NCBI GenBank assembly: GCA_010909165.1
Contig: MU008158.1
Coordinates: 246,581 to 310,580, forward strand
Origin: Anthoceros angustus
Taxonomy: Eukaryota; Streptophyta; Anthocerotopsida; Anthocerotales; Anthocerotaceae
Direction of reading: 5' to 3'
Length of the DNA stretch: 64,000 nucleotides
Shown here: in pieces, positions 32,888-45,221 of the stretch
Position numbering within the stretch: position 1 is the stretch's first letter
Layout: each line of letters opens with the position of its first letter
Notes under the pieces: generated by a model
What the model saw: the letters and a program-made list of their open reading frames with translations, nothing else
Database searches by the model: none
Told to the model about the DNA's origin: nothing
Position numbers and translations under genes: made by a program

Positions 32888-34699
32888 CGTCGTGAATGCC
32901 TCTTGCCGCTAGCGAGCACTGGCACAAATTTATTTCCTCCTCATGGACCTGAAGAAACAAGAGAGGGTGTGAGGAAACAAGCAGGGAATGAAGGGAGCTT
33001 GCTTGAAACCAATCCCTGCTAGTGCAGGCCAAAGTATCAGGACACAGACCTCATGAACCACAAGCTACGCAACTTCAATCCGCTGGCGCTCTCAAGAACC
33101 GGTTTCCAGACCGCCAGATGGCCCACAGATGGAGTTGTCGCCCGGCAATTTCCGAGAGAGTCGAATGCAGGAATCCGTTGGAGCTAGAATTAATTTATGG
33201 CCAGAGAGCGCTCCTGGCAGGCTGTGACTGGCACCGTGCAGCATCGAAAACAGTAGATGTCGAAATCACACAGCAACTGCACCTCAGCTTTGCACGCTTC
33301 CTGACCTCCGATTCCCCCACGGGCTTGCCCTCGCTTGAAGCCAAAGGTTGTGCGGGAAGGCTTCACAGCTCCATCGCCTTGAATAGGGTGAAAGCGCCGA
33401 CCTAAGGTCAACTCAGACATGTAGATAGGCGCTCCAGAGCCACTCTGGAATGCCAGAGTATCACCACATTTCTAGGCTGATACGTCGGGCATTGCCTTGA
33501 GCCGTTTCCGGCGTACAAGCCAGAGTACTCTGTAACCATCGCCCTAAGACGAAGGGGCAGCAGATTTAAGCTGTTAAAAACCTCGCAAAACCCTGCCGGA
33601 TGTGTTGCAAATGGCATTTCCATGCTCCGGATGCATCAGACATTGATCCTGGCAAAGTGCATATCCTTGACTTGAGGCTTGGAGACCGCATGACGGGACC
33701 TAATCAGAGCGAGATTGCAGGTCCCACACGGTGCGTACCTCGGGAACGTGCCTGCGCGTGCCAGGCTTCTGTTAGCCATAAGACAGCATCCGGTCAACAA
33801 ACGCCGTGCTGCTGCAGAGCTCTGCTGCTCCCTAAGCAAAGCTTGTCCATACACGCTCCCATCCGTGCCAGACAGCCTCCCCATCTAATAATGTAAACGA
33901 TCGGTGGAGCTGAGTACTGGACCAACCGCCAGATATTCTCCCCTCTGGCCGCCGCTCCACCCTGCTGCATACCCCATGATATGTCAATCTGACATCGTGA
34001 CACCCCATGGTTCCTGTTGGAACGAGTTTTTATAATCTCCGGTGCAGCACCAGGCAAAGCGCCTTCGATCCACAACCGCAGTGCCGTGAAGCAATGGCGC
34101 GCAGCTGATCAATAATCGATGCAACTTGCGCGGATTCGAACAGCTTGCAAGCCGAACTGCTCCTTGTTGCATTTACTATGGAAATACGCTTCCTCCGATT
34201 CCGATCTAGTAGCTCACCAATTGCAGTGGCCATTCATCCGTCATTCCAGGCTTCAGCAGCTGCAGGCAACACGTCTGCCAAGTCCAATGCACGAACTTCG
34301 CTTGTCACAAGAACACAGTAAGGAAGATCAATAGCTGGAGCAGACTAGTGAACTGCATATGCCCCTTTTGTAAAGGGCAAAAACATCATTGCCACTTTTA
34401 GGTTTTGCTCAATCAGTCGAATTCGAGCCGCTTTTTGGCGAGACGGAATCGAAGGCAATTAAATAGGTGTACGGTGCAGTATCCGAAGATGATTCCAGAC
34501 AGAAAAGTTTGTGTTTGTTCGCTGAGCTAAGAGCAGGGCGGAGTCGGACCATAGCGGTCGCATGTGTCTTGGAAGCAGCTAAGCCCGTACCTGGTCCTGA
34601 CTCTCGTAGTTAGAAATATAAATAATTAGGATTATAGAGTTGCCGAGATAGGAAGTCCCATCTACCTACACGAAGGCGTTGGGAAAAACGAGGGCGGGT
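32888..34699. other. Multicopper oxidase promoter and spacer
   Basis: About 1.8 kb upstream of the multicopper oxidase. Short frames only; no gene, tRNA or clear repeat recognised. Confidence 0.4.
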
Positions 34700-34975
34700 T
34701 TTGATTTTATGTAAGTACATATAGGCCAAATGGACACACACTTATAGGAACGTGGTTGTTAAGTATATGCGATTCGATGGGTACTTAGATAGGGTGTTTA
34801 GAGGTAGATGGGGTGTTTAGAGGTAGATGGGGTGTTTAGAGGAAATGGACGCCCTTTGGTGCTAGAGGAAATGGACGCCCTTTGGTGCTAGAGCAAATGG
34901 ACGCCCTTTGGTGCTAGAAGCTTAGGCACACCATGGTACAACTACCAAGTCCCATGATAGGAAGTATTTATATAG
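34700..34975 (-). repeat. Dispersed repeat family, copy B, with internal tandem arrays
   Basis: Reverse complement of copy A at 7150-7330, sharing CATGGGACTTGGTA, GTACCATGGTGTGCCTAAGC and GTGTGTCCATTTGGCC in the same order. Inside it, GGGTGTTTAGAGGTAGATG is repeated three times (period 19, from 34792) and GAGGAAATGGACGCCC-type units three times (period 26, 34839-34918). The internal expansions are absent from copy A, so they arose after the copies separated. Confidence 0.7.
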
Positions 34976-35598
34976 TGGACTTTAGGTTCTAGAATGAGGA
35001 AAATTGAGTACTTTGTATGCATCTCCTCTCCCTCTATATCTTTGTTGTATTAGTTGTCATATGAATGGATTGTTCCAATTTTTATGCATCACATTAATGT
35101 TGACAAAAAGCTAAAATTAAATCTCCTAAAATTATGTTAATTGTCTCCCATTTAAATGGGAGAAAGGACAACTAGTTTTAAGAGGAAAGGATGTTAGAAT
35201 AAGTAGGTTTTGGGGTTTAGTGATAATTGTGCTTATTGTCATGTACAGGCCTGTGTATGCGTGTAAGTACCACATTAGTATATAGGCTCTCCAACCTATA
35301 TAAGGGTCCTTAAAACTATGTGCGTGAGATCTGATCCAACTGGTGCACTTTGCTGAGTATCTTGTATGTTGTTGCCAGCTTGACCAGGCAAGGCAAGGCG
35401 GGGCATAGCGCGCGCGGCTTTTGATGCCCATGTGCTATCTTGGCCTCCACTAGTCATGTCTCGATAAGAAGCGGCCTTGCGGGCGGATGGTGATGGCTCT
35501 AGTGGCCTTTATCAAGTCTGCCCTTGTATTTTTGGGTGACGGACAACAGTCTGTTGTGGTGGTTTAGTGCTTCACCACCATGCCAAGGTACGCAAACT
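34976..35598. other. AT-rich spacer
   Basis: No gene seen. A low-scoring minus-strand frame at 35132-35431 has no family features. Confidence 0.4.
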
Positions 35599-36248
35599 TC
35601 ATGCTTTGCTAGGATTGGATGGAGGATCCCAATCACAGGCTCTAGATCCAGTGCGTAGTGGCTCCGACATACGATTTAGGGTTATCTTAAGGGCCCTCAT
35701 TGTGAGAAGAGTAACACCACTTCCAAAGATAAAGAAAAGATTCCTACCAAAGTGGGACAGTTGCAGTACAAATGGATTCAACAAAGACCTAGTCATATAT
35801 CCCAAGGTAGTAGATGAGAAACGGTTGCCCAACATCTTGTTTAACTCTTGACATTCACCAATAACAATGAAGCCCTGCCACCCAATATCATATTGCAGCT
35901 TCCAAACTGCATGCTTAAACACAATTTTAAGATCACTGAAATCATAACATCGTGACATAATAAAATGCCCAATCAGCTTCTCAACAAAATCATCAAACAC
36001 GTCCCATATAAATGGATACTCTGTCTGGAAGAAAAGCCATTTAGATTGGAACAATTTGAACGGACCTCCTTCAAAGCTTTATACAGATGAAGCCTGGCAA
36101 TCAATGCAGTACCAATGCAACTCGAAAGCGCATACTGTCCAATCTCAGCTTCATTGTTAGGATACAATTTAAGCAGAGACTCTCCTATAATGATCACATC
36201 CTTGGATTCAAGGTACCTCCTCCACCTCTTCCAACAAAATATAAACAA
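35599..36248 (-). pseudogene. Decayed coding DNA of unknown family
   Basis: Two overlapping minus-strand frames read like one protein split by a frameshift near 36045. The upstream piece (36248 to about 36050) contains YLESKDVIIIGESLLKLYP and EIGQYALSSCIGTALIARLH. The downstream piece contains EYPFIWDVFDDFVEKLIGHF and DFSDLKIVFKHAVWKLQYD. Composition is protein-like but I cannot name the family. It may be the remains of the same locus as the RS-rich fragment just upstream. Confidence 0.35.
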
Positions 36249-36609
36249 GGTTTCTGTAGATCAAGTTCGTTAAAGTACAAGTCTTACCACATTCACTTAC
36301 TCCTAAGAACAAATAGGCACATCTTTTCTTCTCCAATTTTGTGAAAAATTGTTGGGAAAAAGATCATCCCACAATAAGCTTGGAGTTACCCCATCTACGG
36401 TGCATACCAGATTATTTTTAGATAACGGAAAAGTCTTCATAAAGGTAGTATCATGGTTATCAGGGAGGGTGTTTGAAGGTAAAGCATTATATTATAATGC
36501 TAGTAACAGGAGCCCTTCAAAACTCCTGTATATGATCTTCCAAAACTTGGACACCCAAACTGCCTAGCTCCTGGCGAGGGTGCTCTGCAAACTGCTTATA
36601 TCGATAATC

Positions 36610-37190
36610 CTATCGTCCCTTTCTGGACCTATGCCTCTTCCTCCTAGACCTCTCCCTTTCGTCTTCTGAGCTCTTGCTCTCACTCTCCTCATGCTTCTGC
36701 CTTCTCCGCTTCTCCAAACTCGGATCCTTATCTTTTTCCTTTCTAGACTTCCTTCCATGTCGTCTTTTCTTTGCTTCCCTCTCATGCCTCTTTCCCGACC
36801 TCTTACTCTTGCTCTTACTTCTACTCCTGCTTCGACTTGGTTTAAGACTCTTGCTCCGACTCCTGCCCTCACGTCTTCGCTTGCTCACCAACTTCATAGA
36901 AGAAAATGATGTGGATCTCCGCCTAGTGCTTTCACCCCTCTTGCATCTTTCAAGATGCATATGGCATCCCCCTCACCTCCATGCCTATCCTTAACCCTAT
37001 TGCTCCTGCTTTTCACAGATCTATGGTCCTCCTTGTGCCAACCAGTTTTGCTCTTCATAGATCTACGGTCCTTCTCGTCCCTCGTCCCCTCCTCCCCCGT
37101 ACTGAGTCAGAACTATAGCTTGAAATCTTTTCAACAGACAAGAAATCCTTCTTTCTCGTCAAGCCTAGCTACTTCTGTAGCGACATCGAT
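36610..37190 (-). pseudogene. RS-domain (SR-like) gene remnant
   Basis: The minus strand encodes long Arg/Ser- and Lys/Arg/Glu-rich stretches in at least three successive frames: KKDFLSVEKISSYSSDSVRG at about 37150-37085, then DEKDRRSMKSK...KEDHRSVKSRSNR at about 37085-36990, then RSRSKSLKPSRSRSRSKSKS to a stop at 36610. This is the composition of an SR/RS tail of splicing-related proteins. Frame changes without a convincing set of introns suggest decay. One good donor-like site (GGAG/GTGAGG, about 36983) could mean that part of it is spliced. The parent family cannot be named. Confidence 0.45.
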
Positions 37191-38011
37191 AGGACACCCC
37201 TGCTTGCACCAGCCATATTCACAAGTTCACTACATCACTAGCCAGAGCAGATGATTGAGCTTGAGGTGGGGACGCCTACTCAATGAGGTTCACCAAAGAA
37301 AGAAAGCCCGCTACTTAGCACCTCTGGGTTCAAAGATGACAATACACGTTGAAGTGACTGAACAAATGAAATCCAATTGAAACACGGCTAACCTGATTGG
37401 TGCTGATCAATGAGGTACAGCTGAGAGATGGTAAGCCCATCAACAAACCACACTACTACAAATGTGTATACCAAGAGCACAATGGAGGCAAGAGTAGTTG
37501 CCAAAGCACTCCACAACGTTTGCAAGTGACCATTTTCGGGCTTTATATGAAACTTGTTGCTCTCAGCCGACATGTATGGAAAACACAAAAATGCACAAGA
37601 GGGTCATCACGAGCTATAGAGATATCTAGGCTCATTGAAAGCCAGCATTAGCACAAGCCCAAATGGTAGGAACAACACATTGTTGAGCAACACCATAGAA
37701 AATTCATCCACCTTGCCAGAAAAGTGTCGCAAGCCTTGTTGAATCCATTACCTTATGCAGTATCAGGTGCAAGTAATGTTCCCCAGAGAGAGAGCAAGCA
37801 TCAGAGCATTAACCAAAGTGTGTAGGAGAATAGTGTTGGAGGTACATATGTGCTTGACTGGAAGTTCACCGAGCTTGTTGGCGTTACTGAGTAGGCTACT
37901 ATGAAGAAACAATTAAATACTTGCCAAGTGTAGCTTACACCATCGAAAGCCAAATCTACCACGCCTCATGCACTGATTGCTGGTATCACCTACCATCAAA
38001 CAGAAGTACTA

Positions 38012-38122
38012 TTACTTCTTTTCTTGCAATCATAAAAATAAAACGGGCAACAACAACTAATAATCCGTTACTTCTTTTCTTGCAATCATAAAAATAAAAC
38101 GGGCAACAACAACTAATAATCC
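38012..38122. repeat. 56-bp perfect direct duplication
   Basis: Two adjacent copies begin TTACTTCTTTTCTTGCAATC at 38012 and 38068 and appear identical. Confidence 0.9.
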
Positions 38123-38346
38123 TCCAAAAGCACACATAACAACAGGCACGGGGCACCCCACACTCTAGTGCTGTGATGGTTTTCTAAAATATTTACAAAA
38201 AAACATACATACGAAGCCCCCGTATTTTTAATTAACTCGTTCGCTTTTTTACAACATACAAAACGTCTTTGAGTTTTGTACGCGTGCATGCTAGTGGCAT
38301 GACAACTCAGCGCACTTGCATCTCTTTGCTCATATTATCGTGTGCA

Positions 38347-38547
38347 GCATGAGATTTTAGGTTATTCTCTTCAAAATTAGTTTAAGGGTTTATAGTATAT
38401 AAAATAAATAAATATATGCAAATGAAACGACATTTAAATATTTGCACCATGAGATTTTAGGTTATTCTCTTCAAAATTAGTTTAAGGGTTTATAGTATAT
38501 AAAATAAATAAATATATGCAAATGAAACGACATTTAAATATTTGCAC
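38347..38547. repeat. 100-bp perfect direct duplication
   Basis: Two adjacent copies begin CATGAGATTTTAGGTTATTC at 38348 and 38448 and appear identical over the whole 100 bp, indicating a very recent event or possibly an assembly artefact. Confidence 0.9.
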
Positions 38548-39100
38548 AATCTACGAAACGACGTTTATGTCTCTGCACATTCTATTAATTTTACGTACCC
38601 CGTAGCTAGTTAAACGTGTATATATAAGGAGGACTTAACATTACAATAGAATTAAACTATTATATATTGAAGGACTTTGCAATGTCTTCAGTCCAATGAA
38701 GCTTTATTCTCTATCGTAAGCAAAATATCATATATATATATTTGCTCGAACTATATTTATTTAGCTAATCAATCAGCTATAAACATATGTTTCTTCAAAT
38801 ATTGCTTTTGTCCAGATTCAGTTTCATGTGTCCCCATACTCCTAGTAGAAAAAAATTCAATATGCTTATTTTTAAAAAAATATTCAATATCTCAAATTCT
38901 ATAAAAGAAACCCTGAGACCCAGTATTTCATTTGGTCAGTGAGAAGTCAGATGGTTTCCGAGAATTTTTTCCCCATCAAATAGGTCCTTGCCGGTGGTCC
39001 TGTGTCTGGATTTGTATAAGTGAAGACAAGCCTACTTGACAGGCCCTCCTTGCCGTTGTCTCGTCCAGCTCCACTGTGCTTGAATTTTCAGCGGCAATAC

Positions 39101-42100
39101 ATGACATCAGGTGTGGAGCTGGGAGCCCTGGATCCTGACATGTCTACGTCGGAGGATGACTCCGATTATGAGCCGCCACCTCTCGATCTTGGGGGACCCC
39201 TGTTTGCTTTGCCAATAAGAGGTGATCCGATGTCTCATTTTTATGGCTCCAGGGCGTATGAGCAAGCTGGAGCTCAAGGTCCTGATGAGGATGACTCCGG
39301 TGAAAGGAAATCCGCCTTGAAAAAGCGGAGAGACGCCGAGGAGGCGGAGCTGCTGGGTGCTTTGGACTGGCTTGATTTCCAGGAAGGTAAGTTGGGTTTC
39401 TATGGCTGTAATAGGAGGATGGTGGGAGGCGTCTAGACAATTTCCCATGGTTTCTGCAATGGCTTTTGGCAGGCTTGTCATCGAGAGGAATGGCAGGCGT
39501 GTCCGGAGCCCAGCTACCGAATCAGAGGAGACCCAACGCTGGTGGTGGTGCACTGAACAGGCAGGTCGGAGGGACTCGAAGCAGTTTGCAGCCACGCGCT
39601 AATCAGCATCAAAAATTCAGCACCCATATTCATACCGGACCCTTGGAAGTAAGTTTGAATAGCCCCAGAGGTTTCCTTGTGGGCCTTCAGTCTCGTCTTG
39701 CAGGTGTCTTCCTTCAGTCTCGTCTTGCAGGTGTCTTTTATTGCGAGTTGTGTGGTTTTGTATTTTGCTGCTTCGGTGCGTGCCGACTGTTGAGCGAAGC
39801 AGGTTCCTGTGCGTGATGTTCCTGTTGTGCACCTGATGCTCTTCCTCAAACTTGGTGAGATTGTGGAGAGCCGTGTGAGCGTAGTCTTGTTTTTGATCGG
39901 ACTGGGGTGTGGGTGTGTTTTGAATTTGAAGCAGGTGATTGTTGAGTAACAGCAGCTGTGTTTCTCCAGGAATGGGAGGGCCCGGCCGCAGTTAATATGT
40001 CTAACTCCGTGACAACAACTGTCCGAGATACTGTTCGGCGACAGGCACAAGGTATCGTGAGAGTGCATGAGAAGGCTGACCGAGCAACTCATGATCAGGT
40101 CTGTGTTAATGCAGTCTTTTCTTGTGCTGACTCTTTGTTCTCTGCTTATTTCTCAATGATGAAACTGTACCCTGTTATGTGCGATGTTCTGTCTGTCCAG
40201 TTTGTCATGTATCTCACAGAAACGTGTGTGGTTCATTCCAGGTTTTGGACCCACGTACTGCTATGATACTTCACAAGATGTTCAATGCTGGACACATCGA
40301 TAAAATCCATGGTTGCATCTCAACAGGCAAGGAGGTAAGTTTTCTTGGAGGCATACTGCCAACCCCCCGCTTCTTCAAATGATTCATGGAAGCCTCTTCA
40401 GGAATGTGGCTCCTTTTTGTCTGAACCCTTTTTTACTTGTAGTTGGCTTCTGCTTTCCTGTGAAACAGGCAAGCGTTTTCTATGCCACGGATCCATCCGG
40501 AAACGAGCTAGCTGTCAAGATTTACAAAACGTCCATTCTTGTGTTTAGGTGAAATTTTGCAGCACAGCTGTCTAATAGCTGAAGTAGAAATATGTTGCAC
40601 ACGTGTTTTCCAGCTCACATCGTTTGCAGATAGCTCTTCAGGTTGTTTGGTCCTTCTCAAAAAGTACTTATGATTTGCAAACAGGGATCGTGCGCGGTAT
40701 GTTGATGGAGACAAACGTTTTAGAAATACCAGTAGACACAACCCCAGGAAAATGGTGAAAACTTGGGCGGAGAAGGAAATGAGAAATCTGTTGAGGTATG
40801 AACTCAGCAGTGCCTGGCTGCTAATTTGCTGTGTTCTTCGGAGAGCGCTAACTTGCTGCGTCCTTGGTTACAGGCTGACAACAGCTGGGATACGGTGTCC
40901 GGCTCCATTGCATCTTCGGTCTCATGTATTAGTGATGAGATTCATTGGTAAAGCTCACCCACTAGTCACTCACTAGTCATTGTACTTAGGCTCTCTGGCA
41001 GGGGCAGAAACAATGGCCTGGGAAGCTTGTGGTTGACCTGCTTTATGAATGTGTCAAGTGGGGCCGTGCAGGAAACCAAGGCTGGGCAGCCCCAAAGTTG
41101 AAGGATGCCGTGCTGACCAATTCGAAATTGTATGAATGCTACTTTGAGGTACAGCCAAGGATGCTCAAGCACGCTTTCTTTATCATGCTGTTTCAGATTT
41201 ACTGCTAGTATTTGTATTGGATCCCTCTGGATGTGGCCCCATTAACTTGTATGCCTTGTGTTTGGCTAACTGCAGCTGGTACTCACGATGCGGACCATGT
41301 ACCAGAAGTGCCGGCTTGTGCATGCTGACCTTAGCGAATACAACTTATTGTACTTTGAGGTGAGCTCTCGGGGTGGATTTGGTGAAAACCTCTGTGGGTA
41401 AGTTTTGGATAAGAATGCCACCATGGTTTCATCTCGGAGTGTGTCATGAAGACACGAGCTGAACATGGAATTCTGTCTTGTCTTTGGACAGGGTCATATC
41501 TGCATGATCGATGTCTCCCAATCTGTGGAGTTGGATCATCCACTTGCACTGGACTTTCTGAGGGAGGACTGTTTGCATGTCACGGTTAGTTTTTGTCTTG
41601 AGCCACAATGATCTCTCTAGTTCCAGTGGCAGTGAAGCTCATTTCAGTCAACCCTATTTGAGGGAAGCTCACCCACATTGCTGCATGACCAGAACTTTTT
41701 CAAAAAGGCTGGGGTTGCAGCAATGAGTGTGAGAGAGCTATTCGACTTCGTGAGCAATCGATCAATTGAGGAGCATGAGGTTGAAGCATATCTTGAACAG
41801 GTGTGTATGTGAACTGTTGGAAGTGGAAAGGGCACTTGTAGCAATGTACTGTCACAACGAGCTGACTTCACACGGTTCTCGTCTAGTGACTTTATCCTTT
41901 ATCCGGAACAGGTACTGGCAGGTGTCCAAGACAAGTCTGATGAGGCCACGGCTGAAGAGGCAGTGAATGAAGCAGTGTTCGTGCAGGTATATGAATAGCA
42001 AGTGTACCATGTCGCTGTTCGCCAGTTTACGACGTGCTGAGTCTTGGAGTTGATTCTGAAGCTTTGTGAAATCTGATTCTTCTGGCGGGTTGTGAATGGC

Positions 42101-42561
42101 AGTCTTTCATCCCTCGGAACTTGGAGCAAGTGATAGACTACGAAAGGGATTGTAACATGATTACAAGTGGGCAGGCCCCAGGTGGTATTTATTATGAGAC
42201 TATCAACAATCTCCTTTCTAGAGCGGGAGATGACAGTGGGGCCGACGACGAGCAGAGTACAGAGACACAGGTGCACAGGTCCTCTGAGATAGGTGCAGAG
42301 GACGAAGAGAAGAAGGTAGACAGGGTTGCTGCTGAAAGCTCAGATGAGGAATGTGATTCACCTACTTCCTCGAGCGATGAAGACGGCGAAGACGTAGGTC
42401 CTGGGCTGAAATTATCCAAGGAAGATGTCAGGCAGGCGAGGAAAGAGCATAAAAAGCAGGTGAAGGCTGACAAGCGAGAGGCTCGCAAGAAAAAAGTGCC
42501 CAAAGCACTGAAGCAGAGGAGCAAGAAAGTAGCTGCTGCCAGAAAAACAGGAAAACGTTGA
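39101..42561 (+). CDS. RIO1: RIO1 atypical serine/threonine kinase
   Basis: Thirteen exons: 39101-39386, 39473-39648, 39970-40098, 40242-40334, 40469-40548, 40685-40795, 40874-40947, 41072-41148, 41276-41359, 41492-41584, 41693-41800, 41912-41986 and 42103-42561. They give 614 residues. RIO hallmarks in order: glycine-poor ATP loop STGKEASVFYA (about 224), AVKIYKTS with the catalytic Lys, [18 protein letters not shown] hinge, HADLSEYN catalytic loop (Asp about 360) and [13 protein letters not shown] with the metal-binding Asp. The C-terminus is acidic then Lys/Arg-rich ([13 protein letters not shown]), typical of Rio1. Rio1 is needed for late 40S ribosome maturation. The N-terminal extension of about 195 residues is long and partly disordered. 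An exon 1-2 fragment is duplicated at 25.9-26.3 kb. Confidence 0.95.
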
Positions 42562-43083
42562 GTTTGTGATCATGGTGGTCAACACAAGGCCTTCAACTGT
42601 ATGTTCAGTCCTCGCCTGCGAAAGTGCTTCAGGAGCTGAAAGTTGATGCAATGGAATGATCGTCACCTGGAAGTCCTAAAATGTACCGGCTAGGCAACAA
42701 ATGACATGCCAACTTATTTGCTAGCATCCAATGGACGAGGATGTAAAAGTACAGAACAAGAGTACACCACACGTTTCCCTAGTGCGTAAGATCCCATCGA
42801 TGAAGACAAAGCCGACGTCTATCGGATGATTCTATGATCCCAACATTAAGGCAAAGTTAACATCAAGTCTACCAAAGAATGGCTGAGTGTGGCAGGTAAT
42901 GGCTTTTGCCCATTCTCCCATGAGTTTAGCTTCAGACAAATCCCACCCGCTCAAAATGTGGAGACAAACCGTCGTATGCAGACATCCTGTCCACATGGAT
43001 TTTCACAGTTTAAGCCTCTACACAAACCAGTTTTTGCAAAAAGTAAGAGCATCGGAGGAATGGATTATACATTGCTTACAAGG
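42562..43083. other. Convergent 3' spacer between RIO1 and pectin methylesterase
   Basis: About 520 bp between two converging genes. No gene seen; it presumably contains both 3' UTRs. Confidence 0.5.
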
Positions 43084-45221
43084 CTAGAGGTCTCCGAAAG
43101 GGACAGATATTAGAGGAAGCCACACATTGCCTTGAATAAAATTGGACACGCTGTAGGCTTTCACCTGAGCCTTAGTCAGCTGGCGAGACCATGGCACCCT
43201 GGCAGACAAGTTCCGAGCCCCCGGCCCATAACTTGCAAACTCCCCGTAGAACAGAGTGTCGAGCGCAAACGTGCCATCCCAAGGAAGCCATCCTTGCGGT
43301 TGTATCATGGACTCAATCTGGGTCCTGCTCAGAATAGTCCGAGAGTAGAGTTTCCAAGGTCTCCCCAACCAGCCCTTGAAGTGGGTTGGGTTGGCATAGA
43401 ACCCCTGCATGTAGTCAATAGTGCCGTTTATACTACAGTTCTGGAACACATACCCGGTGTTCTGGGCAGGGTCAGTGCGCCCTTGTGCCGTTATAGTACA
43501 GGTCCCCACCTGAGGATCCCCTGGCCTGCACTTGAGGTCGCACTTCTGAAACACCGAAGCGGAGTTGCCAAAAATGTAGTCAATCGTCCCCACCACAAGG
43601 CAGTGAGTGAAGAATTGACGCAACGTGTGCGTGTAAAGGGTATCTTGGAATCCCACGAAAGAGCAGTTCTGAAGCGCAGCCAAGTCACTGTCCAGCCTCA
43701 ACGCCACTGCCTGGTGGTTTGCAAATCCAGCGGTGTTCTGAAACGTGACCCCATAGGCCAAAAACCCATCTGCATTCACAGCTGCGGGACACAATGCAAC
43801 ACAACATTTCCAATCAGCACCCGTCACACTAACATTGAAGCAAGGAACGGAACCCAACACCCGCCCGCTTACCAACAGTGGCCGAGTTGTACGTAGTCAC
43901 ATTCGGCATCATCACATTCTTGTTGTTGGTGATGATAGTCTTGTTCATCCCGTCTCCGAGGAACATGAGATTGGTCCGGTTGCTGGGCACGACCACAGTC
44001 TCCACATAAGTCCCGTTCTTGATATAAATCACCCATCTGGAGGCGCTGTTGGCAGGGGCTGCGTTCACGGCGTCTTGAACCGTCCTGAACTGGCCCGTCA
44101 AATCATGAGCAACCGTCACCGACGGCACCACGCTCCCCAGCGGCGCCGCCTGCAGCAGCCGCCGGTCTCCCTTGCTGAGCCAGTGCGGGTACCCATCGCC
44201 GTCCAGATCCAGCAGCCTCCTCTTCCACCCATTCCCGACAGGCATCAGCCGGGAGTCGGTTTCCGGCAGGTCGCCATACCGGCTCCGAACCGACTCCAAC
44301 GCCGCGGTGCTGTACCCCCCTCCGTCCGGACCGTCCAGCCCGTCGCCCCGGTCCGAGCCGGGCGGGCGCCACAGGCCCGGGTCCGGCCCGAAGCTGGCCA
44401 GCGCGCGCGTCATTGAGACCGAGTTGCTCAGCATGGTGATGGTGTCGTTGGCCTGCCTAACCATGGTCAGGTTCTGGTACGTGTCCGTCACCGGGGGCTT
44501 GCTCAGCGCGTTCCAGCAGTCGGTCTGCCACGTCAAAACGGCGCTGCGCAACGGAACGGGAACGGGAACGGGAACGGAAAAGGCCCGGTTTGCAAGTTAA
44601 CACCAAAGCTAATACTAGCAATTTTAACCGGAACGATTGGAGCCACAGGTCAACCAACTAACCTGAGCCAGTGCACCAGGACCTCGGGGTCCTGGTCGTC
44701 CCACGAGGCGGTGACGGTCGCCAGTCGGGCGACCGCCATATCCAGCACCTCGGCGCAGTCGGCGGCCACCGCGGACACGTTGTTGTTCGGGGCCCGAGGC
44801 AGCAGCCAGCGCGAGCTGTCCAGAGTGACGGCCACGCCAGCGCGCGCCTGGTCCACCGACACCAGCACCAGAAACTCCGCTGGGCCACCGCCGCTGGACC
44901 GTGGGTCGCCGTTCAGCGACGACCGGCACAGACCGGGTAGCGGGTCGCCTGGCACACCAGCGTGATGTTGGTACCGGGCCCGACTCCCAGCATCTTCCGG
45001 TCAGGCCGGTCAATCAGGCGCGGCAGCAACACGCCCAGCGCGGCAGCGACCCCGCCGATGACAGCCAGTACCAGAACCGCAAGCCCATACCGCGCGACGC
45101 GCGATCGAGCGCGCGGTCTCGGTGCTGCTCCTCCCTTGTCCGTCGCGGTTGCGGCTTCCTCCGGCTCGTGCTGGCCGTCGTCCGAGCTCACCGACGCCGC
45201 CTTGTTCGCACTCCGCCCCAT
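43084..45221 (-). CDS. Pectin methylesterase with PMEI-type pro-region (apparent frameshift)
   Basis: Three exons on the minus strand: 45221-44663, 44543-43873 and 43781-43084, about 642 residues. After an N-terminal cytosolic stretch there is a membrane anchor (about 46-66, LAVLVLAVIGGVAAALGVLL). Next comes a PMEI pro-region starting ITLVCQATRYP, a processing motif DRRLLQ, and the catalytic domain: QAVALRL, QDTLYTH, VGTIDYIFGNSASVFQ and GRPWKLYSRT. The enzyme removes methyl esters from cell-wall homogalacturonan. The reading frame is interrupted: CQATRYP and the following LCRSSLNG of the PMEI domain are in different frames around 44931-44938, and total exon length is one base short of whole codons. 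This is either a one-base sequencing error or a real inactivating mutation. Everything downstream is intact, which favours error or a very recent lesion. The neighbour upstream (GT92) is also a wall/glycan gene. Confidence 0.9.
44551..44578 (+). repeat. GGGAAC microsatellite in pectin methylesterase intron 1
   Basis: About four copies of the hexamer GGGAAC inside intron 44544-44662. Confidence 0.8.

Larger units (their letters stand above)
37191..39100. other. Spacer upstream of RIO1
   Basis: About 1.9 kb, AT-rich, no gene. It holds two recent direct tandem duplications and ends with the C/T-rich RIO1 leader. Confidence 0.4.

Noticed and set aside
39020-39100. Upstream extension of the RIO1 frame to 39020
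   Set aside because: The upstream initiator is GTG, not ATG; the first ATG in frame is at 39101.
43132-44416. Long plus-strand frames opposite the pectin methylesterase
   Set aside because: They are antisense shadows; the minus strand carries the conserved catalytic motifs.
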